From positions 31,997-95,996 of the forward strand of contig DASXYL010000010.1 in assembly GCA_036502575.1 (NCBI GenBank): a DNA stretch of 64,000 nt, read 5' to 3'. A program made the position numbers and the translations under genes. Below, one piece after another: positions 44,396 through 53,519 of this stretch; the first letter of the stretch is position 1; each line of letters opens with the position of its first letter. The notes under the pieces were generated by a model. It was not told where the DNA came from, did not search any database, and saw only the letters and a list, made by a program, of their open reading frames with translations. This DNA is from DASXRA01 sp036502575. GTDB lineage: Bacteria; Actinomycetota; Actinomycetes; Mycobacteriales; Jatrophihabitantaceae.

Positions 44396-45064
44396 CGAGC
44401 CCAGGGTGTGCCGGCCGGACGCAGTGAGCCGCACTGCCCGCCCGGAGCCGATCCGCTCGATCCAGCGCGCGTCGAGGCAGTGCCGGCACAGTGCCGCCCC
44501 GACCGCACCGGCCAGATGCGGGCGGCGCTCGGTCCAGTCCAGGCAGGAGCGTACGAACGGGCGGCGGGCGGCGCGCGCCGGTTCGACGTCCACGCCGAGT
44601 TCGGACAGCCACGCCAGGCCCTTCGCCGTGACCGCCCAGTCAGCGAGCAGGCCGCACTCGATCATGGCGCCGGTCACGCCCACGCCCAGCGCACCGGCCA
44701 GGTGGTCGTAACAGGTGCGTCCCCTGGCCAACGCCGCGTGACTCGTCGCGACCCGCAACGACGTCGGACGGGGAACGGGCTGCGGCGCCCGCGCCGAGAG
44801 CTGTTCGACGAGGTCGGCGGCCTCGTGGTCGGCCAGGCGCACGTACCGGTGCCGGCCCTGCCGCTGCTCGACGATCAGGCCGTCGGCGAGCAGCCGGTCG
44901 AGGTGCTCGCTCGCCGTCGAGCGGGCGACGCCACCCCGCCGAGCGAGTTCGCCGGCCGTCCACGCCCGGCCGTCGAGCAACGCGAGGCAGAACGACGCGC
45001 GAGTGCGATCGGCCAGCGCGCCGGCCAGCCGCGCCATCTCGGCGGCGCCGTCGTCGGATCGCAT
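44375..45064 (-). CDS. ArsR-type winged-helix regulator with extra C-terminal domain
   Basis: A 229-residue regulator. The winged helix lies in the first 90 residues: LADRTRASFCLALLDGRAWT, ELARRGGVARSTASEHLDRL (recognition helix), then RHRYVRLADHEAADLVEQL. The C-terminal part (about 90-229) has several cysteines and histidines and is found in a subgroup of actinobacterial ArsR-like proteins; its ligand is unknown. ATG at 45064 follows CATAGT with a 6-nt gap. A perfect 10-bp inverted repeat 20 bp upstream is a likely autoregulatory operator that could also control divergent hyuA. Confidence 0.85.
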   Translation of the reverse strand: MRSDDGAAEMARLAGALADRTRASFCLALLDGRAWTAGELARRGGVARSTASEHLDRLLADGLIVEQRQGRHRYVRLADHEAADLVEQLSARAPQPVPRPTSLRVATSHAALARGRTCYDHLAGALGVGVTGAMIECGLLADWAVTAKGLAWLSELGVDVEPARAARRPFVRSCLDWTERRPHLAGAVGAALCRHCLDARWIERIGSGRAVRLTASGRHTLGSSLQHEF

Positions 45065-45070
45065 GCCTCG

Positions 45071-45076
45071 ACTATG
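45071..45076 (-). promoter_or_regulatory. Leaderless -10 box for ArsR-type gene
   Basis: On the minus strand CATAGT is followed by 6 nt and ATG. The adjacent dyad at 45084-45109 would cover the -35 position. Confidence 0.5.
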
Positions 45077-45083
45077 CCGCCTC

Positions 45084-45109
45084 GACCGTTCGGCGCGCAC
45101 CGAACGGTC
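45084..45109. promoter_or_regulatory. Perfect inverted repeat operator between ArsR-type gene and hyuA
   Basis: GACCGTTCGG, 6-nt spacer CGCGCA, CCGAACGGTC: a perfect 10-bp dyad 20 bp upstream of the regulator start and 135 bp upstream of hyuA. The TTCG-N8-CGAA core is typical of ArsR-family binding sites. Confidence 0.7.
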
Positions 45110-45243
45110 CCGGCTGGCTACAGCCTCTGCCGGGAACGTTCCGCGCCTGACTAGGGGTGCCCGAGCCGGCTCCCAAGCTCCGCGTGCCGATTCGGCAGGA
45201 CTCGCCGACGATCAAGTCGGCCGGCGCCAGTTGACTCGGCACC

Positions 45244-47298
45244 GTGGCAACCCAGCGGATCAGGATCGGCATCGACACCGGTGGCACCTTCACCGACGTC
45301 GTGGCCTTCGACGAGGTGTCCGGCGAGATCGTGGCCACCAAGACCCCCTCGACGCCGAGCGATCCGGCCGACGGCTTCATGGCCGGGGTGCGCAAGGTTC
45401 TCGCTCTGCTGGACGCCGACGCTGACACGGTCAGCGCGATCAGCCACGGCACGACCGTCGCTACGAACCAGCTGCTCGAGGGCAAGATCGATCAGCTGGG
45501 GTTCATCACCACCGATGGCTACGAGTTCGTGCTCGAGATCGCGCGCCAATCGGTGCCCGACGGCTACGGCAACAGCTACTTCTGGGTCAAGCCCGACCGC
45601 ATCGTGCCCGCGGACCTGGTTCGGACGGTCGGCGGGCGCCTCGACCACACCGGCGCGGAGATCCGCCCGTTCGACGAGTCGAGTGCCGTCGCTGCCGCCC
45701 GGTTCTTCCGGGAGCGCGGCATCGCGGCGATCGGGGTCTGCCTGCTGCACTCCTACGCCGACCCGGCACACGAACTGTGGATGCGCGAGATCCTGCACCG
45801 TGAGCACCCCGACGCGATCGTCTCGATCTCATCGGACGTGCTGCGCGAATATCGCGAGTACGAGCGCTCGATGACCACGCTCGTCGACGCCGCCGTGAAG
45901 CCGCGGATCTCCCGCTACATCGCCTCGATCAGCGAGCGGCTCGACGAGTACACCGGCGGGGTGCCGTTCTACGTCATGAAGTCCAACGGCGGCGTGCTGT
46001 CGGCGTCCGAGGTCGTGCACCAGCCGATCACCACAGTGCTGTCCGGGCCGGCGGCCGGCGCGCTGGGGGCGGCGCTGGTGGCGCAGCACGCGGGCTTCGA
46101 CAAGGTGCTGACCTGCGACGGGGGCGGCACGTCGACCGACGTGTCGGTCGTCCTCGGCGGTGAGCCGACGCTGACCACCGAGGGTTCGGTGGGCGCGTAC
46201 CCGTCGAAGATCCCGATGATCGACGTGGCGACGGTCGGCGCCGGCGGTGGCTCGATCGCCTGGATCTCGCCCGAGGGCGCGCTCAAGGTGGGTCCCCGGT
46301 CGGCCGGCGCCGACCCCGGGCCGCTGTGCTACGGCGCCGGTGGCACGGACGTCACGGTCACCGACGCGCACGTCGTCCTGGGACGCATTCCACCCCACCT
46401 GCTGGGCGGTGAGATCGCCCTGGACGTCGAGGCCGCGCGGAACGGATTGCACAGCCTGGCACAACGCTTGGGCCTGTCGCTCGAGGCGTGCGCCACCGGC
46501 ATCCTGGAGATTTCCGCGTGGAACCAGGCCAACGCGCTGCGCCGCATCACCGTCAAGCGGGGCTTGGACGTCCGGGACTTCACCCTCGTCACGTTCGGCG
46601 GCTCCGGGTCGCTGCTGGCCTGCCGGCTGATGGACGTGCTGAGCCTGCCGACCGTGCTGGTGCCGCCCAATCCGGGCAATGTCTCGGCGTTCGGGCTGCT
46701 CACCGTCGATGTCAAGAACGACTACGTCCGCACCGCCGTGGCCAAGCACACCGAGCTCGACGTCGAGCAGACCGAGGCGATCTTCGCCGACCTGCACGCG
46801 CTCGCTGCCGCCGCTCTCGATCGCGAGGGTTTCGCCCGCGCCGAGCACCGGTACGCCCGCTCGGCGGATCTGCGCTACTTCGGCCAGGCGTTCGAGGTCC
46901 GTGTCCCGACACCGGCCGGCCCGCTAGACAAGGCGGCGGCGGACGACGTCGCGGCGGCGTTCCACGACGCGCATCGGGCCCTGTACGGGTACGACTTCGC
47001 CGGCAACGCCGACCAGCAGGTCGAGTGGGTGAATCTGCGGGTGTCGGGCATCGGGCCGATCAGCCGTCCCGAGTTGCGCGAGCAGCCCCGTCGCAACGGG
47101 GCGCCGCCGTACCCCGGCGTACGGCAGGTGTGCTTCGACGACTACGTCGAGACGGCGATCTACCAGCGCGGCGACCTCGCGCCGGGCGACGAGATCGCCG
47201 GGCCGGCGGTGATCGAGGAGTTCGGGGCCACCGTGCCGCTCCATCCGGGCTTTCGCGCCTGCGTCGACGCCTTCGGCAACCTGGTCGTGACCAAATGA
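45244..47298 (+). CDS. hyuA: Hydantoinase/oxoprolinase subunit A
   Basis: A 684-residue ATP-binding subunit of the hydantoinase/oxoprolinase family, whose members cleave cyclic amides or carboxylate ketones using ATP. The actin-like ATPase fold shows GIDTGGTFTDVVAFD at the N-terminus, SHGTTVATNQLLEGK, SGPAAGALGA, CDGGGTSTDVSVV and TVGAGGGSIAWI. The C-terminal domain of about 180 residues is present. GTG at 45244. It is coupled to hyuB (ATGA overlap), as expected for a heteromeric enzyme. The cyclic substrate cannot be told from the sequence. Confidence 0.93.
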   Translation: MATQRIRIGIDTGGTFTDVVAFDEVSGEIVATKTPSTPSDPADGFMAGVRKVLALLDADADTVSAISHGTTVATNQLLEGKIDQLGFITTDGYEFVLEIARQSVPDGYGNSYFWVKPDRIVPADLVRTVGGRLDHTGAEIRPFDESSAVAAARFFRERGIAAIGVCLLHSYADPAHELWMREILHREHPDAIVSISSDVLREYREYERSMTTLVDAAVKPRISRYIASISERLDEYTGGVPFYVMKSNGGVLSASEVVHQPITTVLSGPAAGALGAALVAQHAGFDKVLTCDGGGTSTDVSVVLGGEPTLTTEGSVGAYPSKIPMIDVATVGAGGGSIAWISPEGALKVGPRSAGADPGPLCYGAGGTDVTVTDAHVVLGRIPPHLLGGEIALDVEAARNGLHSLAQRLGLSLEACATGILEISAWNQANALRRITVKRGLDVRDFTLVTFGGSGSLLACRLMDVLSLPTVLVPPNPGNVSAFGLLTVDVKNDYVRTAVAKHTELDVEQTEAIFADLHALAAAALDREGFARAEHRYARSADLRYFGQAFEVRVPTPAGPLDKAAADDVAAAFHDAHRALYGYDFAGNADQQVEWVNLRVSGIGPISRPELREQPRRNGAPPYPGVRQVCFDDYVETAIYQRGDLAPGDEIAGPAVIEEFGATVPLHPGFRACVDAFGNLVVTK

Positions 47299-49127
47299 GG
47301 GACCCGATTCTCATAGAGATCATTAAGGGCAGCTTGGCCTCGATCGAGATGGAGGTCGAGACGGCCATCGCCCGCACCGCCCGCTCGCCGATGATCCGCG
47401 ACGCGCACGACTTTCGGGCCGGCATCCACGACCGCCGGCTGCGCAAGCTCACCGGCCGGTCCTACAGCGCGTTGGTGCACCCGGTCGCCCGCGACTTCCC
47501 GCTCGAGGAGATGCGTCCGGGCGATGTCTTCTTCCACAACGACGTGTACCTGTCCGAGGGCGGCATCGGCCACCTGCCGGATCTGTGCGTGACGGTGCCC
47601 GTCTTCCACGCCGGCCGCGTGGTGGCGTTCGTCCAGGCGTTCGGCCACCACGACGACATCGGCGGCGCGGTACCCGGGTCGATGCCGAGCCACGCCACGA
47701 GCGTGTTCGAGGAGGGCCTGATGGTGCCGCCCATCAAGCTCTGGGACGCGGGTGTGCCCAACCAGGCAGCGCTCACGATCATGACCCGCAACACGCGGAT
47801 GCCCGAGTCGCTGGCCGCGGACCTGGACGCGGAGTGTGCGGCCTGCCTGATGGGTGCGCGCCGGCTCGGGGAGCTGTTCGACCGATACGGGGAAGCCGCC
47901 GTCGAGGGCTGCTTCGACGCGATCGTCGAGCGCACGACCGAGACGTACCGGCAGGAGATCCTGGCCAAGATCCCGGCCGGGACGTGGACCTGGGAGGACT
48001 ACGCCGAGCACGACGGCGTGGACGAGCCGCAACTGCACACCCAGCGCATCACGCTCACCAAGACCGACGACGACGGCGGCAAGCTGATCATCGACTTCAC
48101 CGGCACCGGCCCCCAGGCCAAGGGCCCGATCAACCACTGTGCCGACTACGCCGACGGCAACTTCCTCAAGAAGTGGCTCGCTCCGATCCTGCGCAACCTC
48201 GCCGATACTCCCGAGCGGATGGCCGAGCTCGATGTCAACGAAGGCGTCGTCCCGCTCATCGAGATGCGCTTTCCGCCGCCCGGCACGCTGCTCACCCCGG
48301 TGTTCCCTGCGCCGACCAACGCGCGCACGTTCGTGATCCTGCGGCTGCTGGGCGTGCTCGCCGGGGTGCTCGCCAAGGCGGTCGACGGCAAGATGCCGGC
48401 CGATCAGGAGACGATCCGCTATACCGGGGTGTACGGAGCCGACCGCGACGGCCAGCCGTACCTGATGCGCGAGGTGCTCGGTGGCGGATCGGGCGGGCGC
48501 TACTACGCCGACGGCGAGGACACCATCCACGTCGTGCCGGACTCCCGGAACCTGCCGACCGAGTTCACCGAGTCGCGCTTCCCGTTCGTGGTCGAGCGGC
48601 TGGGCCTGGCCGTCGACTCGGGCGGCCCGGGGCGGTTGCGCGGCGGCCTGGGCTACGACAAGCACATCCGCATGCTCGCCGACGCGCACTTCATGTCGAT
48701 CGCCGACCGCTCGATCCTGGCCTGCTGGGGGGTGAAGGGCGGCCGCGCCGGTCGCCCGTTCAGCGTGACGATCGACCCAGGCGGGCCGAACGAGCGCGTC
48801 GTCGATGCCCTCGCCGACGCCGAGTTCGTCCGAGCCGGCGAGGTGATCCGCATCCGCACGACGGGCGGCGGCGGCTGGGGTGACCCGCTCGATCGCGAAC
48901 CGGCAGCCGTGCTGCGGGATGTCCGGTGGGGGAAGGTCTCCGACCAGGCGTCGACCGACGACTACGGCGTGGTGATCGTGGACGGCGCCGTCGACGAGGC
49001 GGCGACCGTACGCGAGCGTACGGCGATGCGCGCCGCCCGCCCGGAATCCGAGCCGTTCTTCGACCGGGGCCCGGGCTACCTGCGGCTGGCCGGGCAGCCG
49101 TCGGCCGACGTCGACTGGCCGGGCTGA
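47295..49127 (+). CDS. hyuB: Hydantoinase/oxoprolinase subunit B
   Basis: A 610-residue subunit that carries the hydrolytic or carboxylating site with HyuA. DPILIEIIKGSLASIEMEVE and TARSPMIRDAHDFRAGIHD form the family N-terminus. FHNDVYLSEGGIGHLPD and GHHDDIGGAVPGSMPSHAT hold conserved acidic and histidine residues. GGGSGGRYYADGEDTIHV and TTGGGGWGDPLDREP occur near the end. ATG at 47295 overlaps hyuA. Five bp separate its stop from that of the convergent maleylpyruvate isomerase-like gene. Confidence 0.93.
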   Translation: MRDPILIEIIKGSLASIEMEVETAIARTARSPMIRDAHDFRAGIHDRRLRKLTGRSYSALVHPVARDFPLEEMRPGDVFFHNDVYLSEGGIGHLPDLCVTVPVFHAGRVVAFVQAFGHHDDIGGAVPGSMPSHATSVFEEGLMVPPIKLWDAGVPNQAALTIMTRNTRMPESLAADLDAECAACLMGARRLGELFDRYGEAAVEGCFDAIVERTTETYRQEILAKIPAGTWTWEDYAEHDGVDEPQLHTQRITLTKTDDDGGKLIIDFTGTGPQAKGPINHCADYADGNFLKKWLAPILRNLADTPERMAELDVNEGVVPLIEMRFPPPGTLLTPVFPAPTNARTFVILRLLGVLAGVLAKAVDGKMPADQETIRYTGVYGADRDGQPYLMREVLGGGSGGRYYADGEDTIHVVPDSRNLPTEFTESRFPFVVERLGLAVDSGGPGRLRGGLGYDKHIRMLADAHFMSIADRSILACWGVKGGRAGRPFSVTIDPGGPNERVVDALADAEFVRAGEVIRIRTTGGGGWGDPLDREPAAVLRDVRWGKVSDQASTDDYGVVIVDGAVDEAATVRERTAMRAARPESEPFFDRGPGYLRLAGQPSADVDWPG

Positions 49128-49131
49128 CCCG

Positions 49132-49896
49132 TCACTGCGTCGCCGTCACGATGCAGCGCCGCAGTTCGTCCACGGCGGCGGGAGGTCCCTCGATCGTCAC
49201 GGCGCTCGGCTCGCCGGCGCCGGCTCGGTTCCACGCCCAGCGCAGCACGTCCGTGGGTGGTCCGCTTACGGTCACGTCGCTTGCGTCGCCGGCATCGTCC
49301 TCGACGGTGAACCGGCCGGGACCGGTCCGAATTCGCCAGGCCGCCCCGTCCGTCCGCACCGTGTACGTCCGGCCGGGCGATGCGTCGAGGATGTCGGTGA
49401 AGTAGTCGCCCCAATCCGCGACGGAGTACGCGACGAAGACCTTGAGCAGCTCGTCGATGCCGTCGACGGCCAGGTCGTCCGGCACCGGCGCGACCGGTTG
49501 GCCGGCGCCGAGCTCGGCGTCGATGCGATGGATGACCGTCTCGTGCGCCATCCGCCGGGACCAGAAGCCGACGGTCTGGTCCGGGGGGTACCACGATCCG
49601 GCCGGATCTTGAGGTCGGCGGGCGGCGAACTCGTCGCGCAGGCCGGCGTAGGCCCGGTCGAGCAGCGCGACCGGGTCCTCGTCGGCGAGCTCCGGTGGCG
49701 GCCACCCTTCCTCGGGCTCGACACCGTCGCGCATCGCCGCCGTCTTGTGCAGGTAGACCGTGCCGACATGGCGGGTGAGCTCGGCAACGGTCCAGCCCGG
49801 ACAGGTCGGCACCGGCTCGCCCAGGGCGGGCGGCACGACGTCCCGCAGGCGGGCGTGGTCAGCGGCGAGGCAGTCGAGGAACGGGGAATGCTCCAT
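49132..49896 (-). CDS. Maleylpyruvate isomerase family / DinB-like protein
   Basis: A 254-residue protein of the TIGR03083 type. The N-terminal four-helix DinB-like domain begins FLDCLAADHARLRDVV and has PTCPGWTVAELTRHVGTVY (a conserved histidine) and RRMAHETVIHRIDAEL (metal-type histidines). The C-terminal domain is SCP2-like, with VTVSGPPTDVLRWAWNR. Such proteins may use mycothiol as cofactor; the substrate is unknown. ATG at 49896 follows CACTAT with a 5-nt gap. It lies 26 bp after the SnoaL-like gene and may be read with it. Confidence 0.8.
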   Translation of the reverse strand: MEHSPFLDCLAADHARLRDVVPPALGEPVPTCPGWTVAELTRHVGTVYLHKTAAMRDGVEPEEGWPPPELADEDPVALLDRAYAGLRDEFAARRPQDPAGSWYPPDQTVGFWSRRMAHETVIHRIDAELGAGQPVAPVPDDLAVDGIDELLKVFVAYSVADWGDYFTDILDASPGRTYTVRTDGAAWRIRTGPGRFTVEDDAGDASDVTVSGPPTDVLRWAWNRAGAGEPSAVTIEGPPAAVDELRRCIVTATQ

Positions 49897-49922
49897 GCCA
49901 AATAGTGCAGCACACGCCACTG

Positions 49923-50414
49923 TCAACGGTGCAGCTTGGTCCGCAGCGCCGTCCCCGCGTTGAACACGGCCTTCAGGACGCGGTCGATGATCGACGCGTC
50001 GCGGGGCAGCAGCCCGACCTGGCGGGCGAACTGCATCTGATCGAAGATCACGAAGTTCGACACGATCAGGCCGTCACGTACGACGAAGTGGTCCTGACCG
50101 TCGACCGCGAGTTCGCGTCCGGTGCCCGCGACACCCAGCACCCGGCCGGTGTGCCGGCCGGTCATGCGCCACTGCACGAACACGTCCTCCCCGGAGCCGG
50201 CGATCGTGATCACCTCGACGTGGAACTCCTCGATCGCCCGGTACAGGTCGTTGAAGTACGCCGCGATCTCGTCGGGGCCGTGGCAGGTGCGGTCGGGGAA
50301 CCGCTCGACGGTGGCTTCGGTCCAGACCTTGCGGGCAGCGTCGAGGTCCTGCCCGGCGATCTGCGCGACGGTCTGGCGGACGAGTTCGGCGTTGCTCAGG
50401 TCCGTGCTGGTCAT
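49923..50414 (-). CDS. SnoaL-like (NTF2 fold) protein
   Basis: A 163-residue protein of the SnoaL/NTF2-like fold. DLDAARKVWTEATVERFPD, YFNDLYRAIEEFHVEV, VQWRMTGRHTG and VRDGLIVSNFVIFDQMQ are typical of the polyketide cyclase-like group, which includes isomerases and many proteins of unknown role. The ATG overlaps the nucleoside hydrolase stop (ATGA), so it is coupled to that gene. No specific reaction can be assigned. Confidence 0.78.
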   Translation of the reverse strand: MTSTDLSNAELVRQTVAQIAGQDLDAARKVWTEATVERFPDRTCHGPDEIAAYFNDLYRAIEEFHVEVITIAGSGEDVFVQWRMTGRHTGRVLGVAGTGRELAVDGQDHFVVRDGLIVSNFVIFDQMQFARQVGLLPRDASIIDRVLKAVFNAGTALRTKLHR

Positions 50415-51319
50415 GGCTCGACCGTACCGCCGACGACGGTGCGCCAGAGATCGACGTAGCGGGCACCGTCGACATCAAGGGCCACGTCGATCATCGCGGG
50501 GTGATCACCGCCGGGGTCGACGAGCGTCCGACCGCGCATCCCGGAGAGTTCGACCCGAACGGCCCGCCGCTCGGTGTGCAGCCCGGCCGGCTCGACCACC
50601 GCGCAGACCGCTCCGGCGTCGCCGATCGTCGTGAGGCCGGTCTGGTAGCGGGCGATGCCGAAGCGCAGCAGCCCGGCGGCGAGTTGCGCCCCCGGGTCGG
50701 TACCGGCGCCGAGCATGGCAGCGTCGGACTCGGTTGGCGCCGGATCGTAGAAGACGTCCAGGCCGTACATGGTGACCGGCGTCGAGCTCGCCGCGAGCGC
50801 ATCGAGGACGACGGCGGCCGACTCGGGATCGTGGCCGACGTTGAACTCCACATCGTCCGTGGTGGTCCCGCCCACGAACACGAATCGTTCGATGCGCTCG
50901 GCAGTCTCGGGGTAGGTGCGCAACAGCAGCGCGATATTCGTCAACGGCGCCAGGGCCACCAGGGTGACCGGTGGGCCGGCCGTCAACTCGTCGCGAAGCA
51001 GTTCGACGGCGTGCCGCGGATCGACGGTCCGCGTCGACGGCGGCCGGCCCAGATCGGCCATGCCGTCCCGCCCGTGGACCACCCGGTCCGGGCGCGGCGC
51101 CGCGACCAGCGGACGGGCCGCGCCGCGAGCGACCGGCACGTCGCCCCGTCCGGCCGTGTCGAGCACGGTCAGCGTGTTGGCGACCACCTTGTCGACGCCG
51201 ACGTTGCCGGCCACGCAGGTCACGGCCCGCAGGTCCAAGCCGGGATGCCGGGCCGCGAACAGCAGCGCGAGCGCGTCGTCCACGCCGGTGTCGACGTCGA
51301 GGATGACCGGGACGGTCAT
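50411..51319 (-). CDS. Nucleoside hydrolase (inosine-uridine preferring family)
   Basis: A 302-residue enzyme that hydrolyses the N-glycosidic bond of ribonucleosides to free base and ribose. The calcium-binding motif DVDTGVDDALALL is at the N-terminus (8-20), and NIALLLRTYPETAERIERFVF with GGTTTDDVEFNVGHDPESAA forms the middle of the active site. Specificity (uridine, cytidine or inosine) cannot be read directly. In this region it could release uracil for the proposed ring-degradation route. ATG at 51319 overlaps the VOC gene stop. Confidence 0.92.
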   Translation of the reverse strand: MTVPVILDVDTGVDDALALLFAARHPGLDLRAVTCVAGNVGVDKVVANTLTVLDTAGRGDVPVARGAARPLVAAPRPDRVVHGRDGMADLGRPPSTRTVDPRHAVELLRDELTAGPPVTLVALAPLTNIALLLRTYPETAERIERFVFVGGTTTDDVEFNVGHDPESAAVVLDALAASSTPVTMYGLDVFYDPAPTESDAAMLGAGTDPGAQLAAGLLRFGIARYQTGLTTIGDAGAVCAVVEPAGLHTERRAVRVELSGMRGRTLVDPGGDHPAMIDVALDVDGARYVDLWRTVVGGTVEP

Positions 51320-51714
51320 GAGTCAGAGACCGTGAACAGGGTCAGCTGCACGCCCTCGGGCGGGTCGAGCCGGACGTTGCGGTCGTTCCACGGCGTGACG
51401 ACCGGGCCACCGACGATCGTGGCGCCGGCGTCGGCCAGCTGCTGCGCCGTCGCCGCCGAATCCTCGACGCGCAGCGCGAGGCGAACCGGCCCGGCCACCC
51501 GCCGTCCGACCTCGATCTCGTCGACCTCGGCGGCGTGCTGCGCGTCGATAATTTCGATCGTGGCTCGGCCGGCGCCCAGGATCGACACTCGGCCGGAGTC
51601 GGCGTACGCCTGCTCCTCGGGCAGGCCCAGCACGTCGCGATAGAACGTGAGCGCGGCATCGAAGTCGTCGACGGTGAGCGACACGCGAACTTCCTGCACG
51701 GGTGAGTCAGTCAT
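51316..51714 (-). CDS. VOC superfamily protein (glyoxalase/bleomycin resistance-like)
   Basis: A 132-residue protein with one vicinal oxygen chelate fold. VSLTVDDFDAALTFYRDVLG opens the domain, and RLALRVEDSAATAQQLADAG with DPPEGVQLTLF closes it. Metal ligands are not certain: the usual N-terminal histidine is not obvious. It is first of three overlapping leftward genes (VOC, nucleoside hydrolase, SnoaL-like). Start ATG is 35 bp from the divergent DUF3291 gene. Confidence 0.82.
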   Translation of the reverse strand: MTDSPVQEVRVSLTVDDFDAALTFYRDVLGLPEEQAYADSGRVSILGAGRATIEIIDAQHAAEVDEIEVGRRVAGPVRLALRVEDSAATAQQLADAGATIVGGPVVTPWNDRNVRLDPPEGVQLTLFTVSDS

Positions 51715-51749
51715 GAAAACAGTAAAGCGTGACGGGATACCGTGCTCCT
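51715..51749. promoter_or_regulatory. 35-bp divergent promoter pair
   Basis: Rightward: TACCGT at 51738-51743, 6 nt before ATG 51750. Leftward: TTTACT at 51726-51721, 6 nt before ATG 51714. Both genes would give leaderless transcripts from back-to-back promoters. Confidence 0.45.
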
Positions 51750-52235
51750 ATGGCTTATCACCTCGCCGAGATCAACATCGCGCTTCCCGTCGAGCCTCTC
51801 GACTCGCCCCGGCTGGCCGAGTTCGTCGCCGCGCTGGACTCGATCAACGCACTGGCCGACGAGTCGCCGGGATTCGTCTGGCGGCTGCAGACCGAGGACG
51901 GTGACGCCACCGCGATCCGGGTGCTGGACGACGAACGGCTGATCGTGAACATGTCGGTGTGGGAGACGATCGAGGCACTGGGTGACTACGTGTTCCGCAG
52001 CGTCCACACCGACTTCCTGCGCCGCCGCCGCGAGTGGTTCGTGCCGATGCGGGAGTCTATGACGGTGCTGTGGTGGGTGCCGGCCGGCACCGTGCCCACC
52101 GTCGCCGAAGCCGAGGAGCGCCTGCGTCACCTGCAGGCCAACGGGCCGACCTCGCACGCCTTCACGTTCCGGACGCCGTTCCCCAGCCCGGACGGAGTCG
52201 TGGCCACCGACGACGAGTGGTTCTGCCCGGCATGA
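51750..52235 (+). CDS. DUF3291 family protein
   Basis: A 161-residue protein of the DUF3291 family, an antibiotic-monooxygenase-like ferredoxin fold of unknown function. LAEINIALPVEPLDSPRLAE, INALADESPGFVWRLQT and NMSVWETIEALGDYV are characteristic; WVPAGTVPTVAEAEERLRHL is the conserved C-terminal part. ATG at 51750 behind a -10 box with no leader. The stop overlaps the CoA-transferase start (ATGA), so the two proteins are probably made together. Confidence 0.85.
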   Translation: MAYHLAEINIALPVEPLDSPRLAEFVAALDSINALADESPGFVWRLQTEDGDATAIRVLDDERLIVNMSVWETIEALGDYVFRSVHTDFLRRRREWFVPMRESMTVLWWVPAGTVPTVAEAEERLRHLQANGPTSHAFTFRTPFPSPDGVVATDDEWFCPA

Positions 52236-53398
52236 CCAACACGGGGCCGCTCGACGGCGTCGTTGTAGTCGATCTCTCCCGGGCACTGGCCGGTCCGCAC
52301 GCCGCGATGATGCTGGGCGACCTCGGCGCCCGGGTGATCAAGGTCGAGACGCCCGGCAGCGGCGACGACAGCCGAACCTGGGGGCCACCGTTCGTCACGC
52401 CGGACGACGGTGAACGCGAGTCGACCTACTTCCTGTCCTGCAACCGGAACAAGGAGTCGATCACCCTCGACCTGAAGAGCGAGGACGGCGCGCACACGCT
52501 GGGCCGCCTGGTCCAGCACGCCGATGTCCTGATCGAGAACTTCCGCACCGGCGTGCTCGACCGGCTGGGCTTCGACGGGCCGCGCCTCACCGAGATCAAC
52601 CCACGGTTGATCACCTTGTCGATCACCGGATTCGGGCACGACGGCCCCGAAGGCGGGCGGGCCGGATACGACCAGATCGCCCAGGGTGAGTCGGGGATCA
52701 TGTCGGTCACCGGGCCGATCGGCGGCGAGCCGACCCGGGTCGGGGTGCCGATCGGCGACCTGCTGGCCGGCATGTACGGCGCGTACGGCGTGGTCGCCGC
52801 ATTGCACGAGCGCGAGCGCACCGGACGCGGGCAGGTCGTGCGCACGTCGCTGCTCGCCGCGCTGGTCGGCGTCCATGCCCTCTACGGGACGATGTACACC
52901 GTGGGCGGCATCGTCCCGACTACGGCCGGGGCGCACCATCCCTCGATCTGCCCGTACGGCCTGTTCCACTGCGCCGACGGCGTCGTCCAGATCGCCGTGG
53001 GCAGCGAGAACCTCTGGCGGGCGTTCGCCCCGGCGTTCGGCCTCGACCGTCCTGAATGGGCGACCAACCCCGATCGCGTGGCCGACCGGAACACCGTCCT
53101 GGCCGCCGTGGACGCCGCGTTCGCGCCGCACACCCGGGCCGACCTGATGGCTCGTCTGGCCGACCTCGGCGTCCCGGCCGGGCAGGTCCGTTCGCTGGAC
53201 GAGGTGTACGAGTGGGACCAGACGCGCTCGCAGGGCCTGCTGCTCGACGTCGAGCACGCGACGCTCGGGACGATCACGCTGCCCGGGCCGCCGTTGCGGT
53301 TCGATGACGGTGGCCGGCGTGATCACGCCGCCCCGCCGACCCTCGGGCAGCACAACGACTCGATCCGAGCCTGGCTGGACACGTTCGACGGCGGGTAG
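52232..53398 (+). CDS. Class III CoA-transferase (CaiB/BaiF family)
   Basis: A 388-residue enzyme that moves CoA between carboxylic acids. VVDLSRALAGPHAAMMLGDL and ARVIKVETPGSGDDSR form the N-terminal CoA site. The catalytic aspartate is D147 in GRAGYDQIAQGESGIMS. The C-terminal domain has DLMARLADLGVPAGQV. The acid is not known; malonate or a related diacid would fit the proposed pathway, but this family is broad. It is coupled to DUF3291 upstream and is 121 bp from carbamate kinase, which has its own promoter. Confidence 0.92.
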   Translation: MTNTGPLDGVVVVDLSRALAGPHAAMMLGDLGARVIKVETPGSGDDSRTWGPPFVTPDDGERESTYFLSCNRNKESITLDLKSEDGAHTLGRLVQHADVLIENFRTGVLDRLGFDGPRLTEINPRLITLSITGFGHDGPEGGRAGYDQIAQGESGIMSVTGPIGGEPTRVGVPIGDLLAGMYGAYGVVAALHERERTGRGQVVRTSLLAALVGVHALYGTMYTVGGIVPTTAGAHHPSICPYGLFHCADGVVQIAVGSENLWRAFAPAFGLDRPEWATNPDRVADRNTVLAAVDAAFAPHTRADLMARLADLGVPAGQVRSLDEVYEWDQTRSQGLLLDVEHATLGTITLPGPPLRFDDGGRRDHAAPPTLGQHNDSIRAWLDTFDGG

Positions 53399-53506
53399 CG
53401 GCCTTCCGCGCCACGGACGGGAGCACGAGGCGGACTGGGCGAGAACCGCCAAGGTCACGTCCCGCGATGGGCGACTAGCGCCAATGTCGGGGGAGATGGC
53501 GTTCCC

Positions 53507-53512
53507 TAGAGT
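53507..53512 (+). promoter_or_regulatory. Leaderless -10 box for carbamate kinase gene
   Basis: TAGAGT followed by 7 nt and GTG 53520. This spacing supports 53520 as the start over ATG codons further upstream (53484, 53496). Confidence 0.5.
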
Positions 53513-53519
53513 CAGCCCG

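Noticed and set aside
53399..53519. Upstream ATG starts (53484, 53496) for carbamate kinase
   Set aside because: The -10 box TAGAGT lies downstream of them and the family N-terminus begins at VRVVIALGGNA, supporting GTG 53520.
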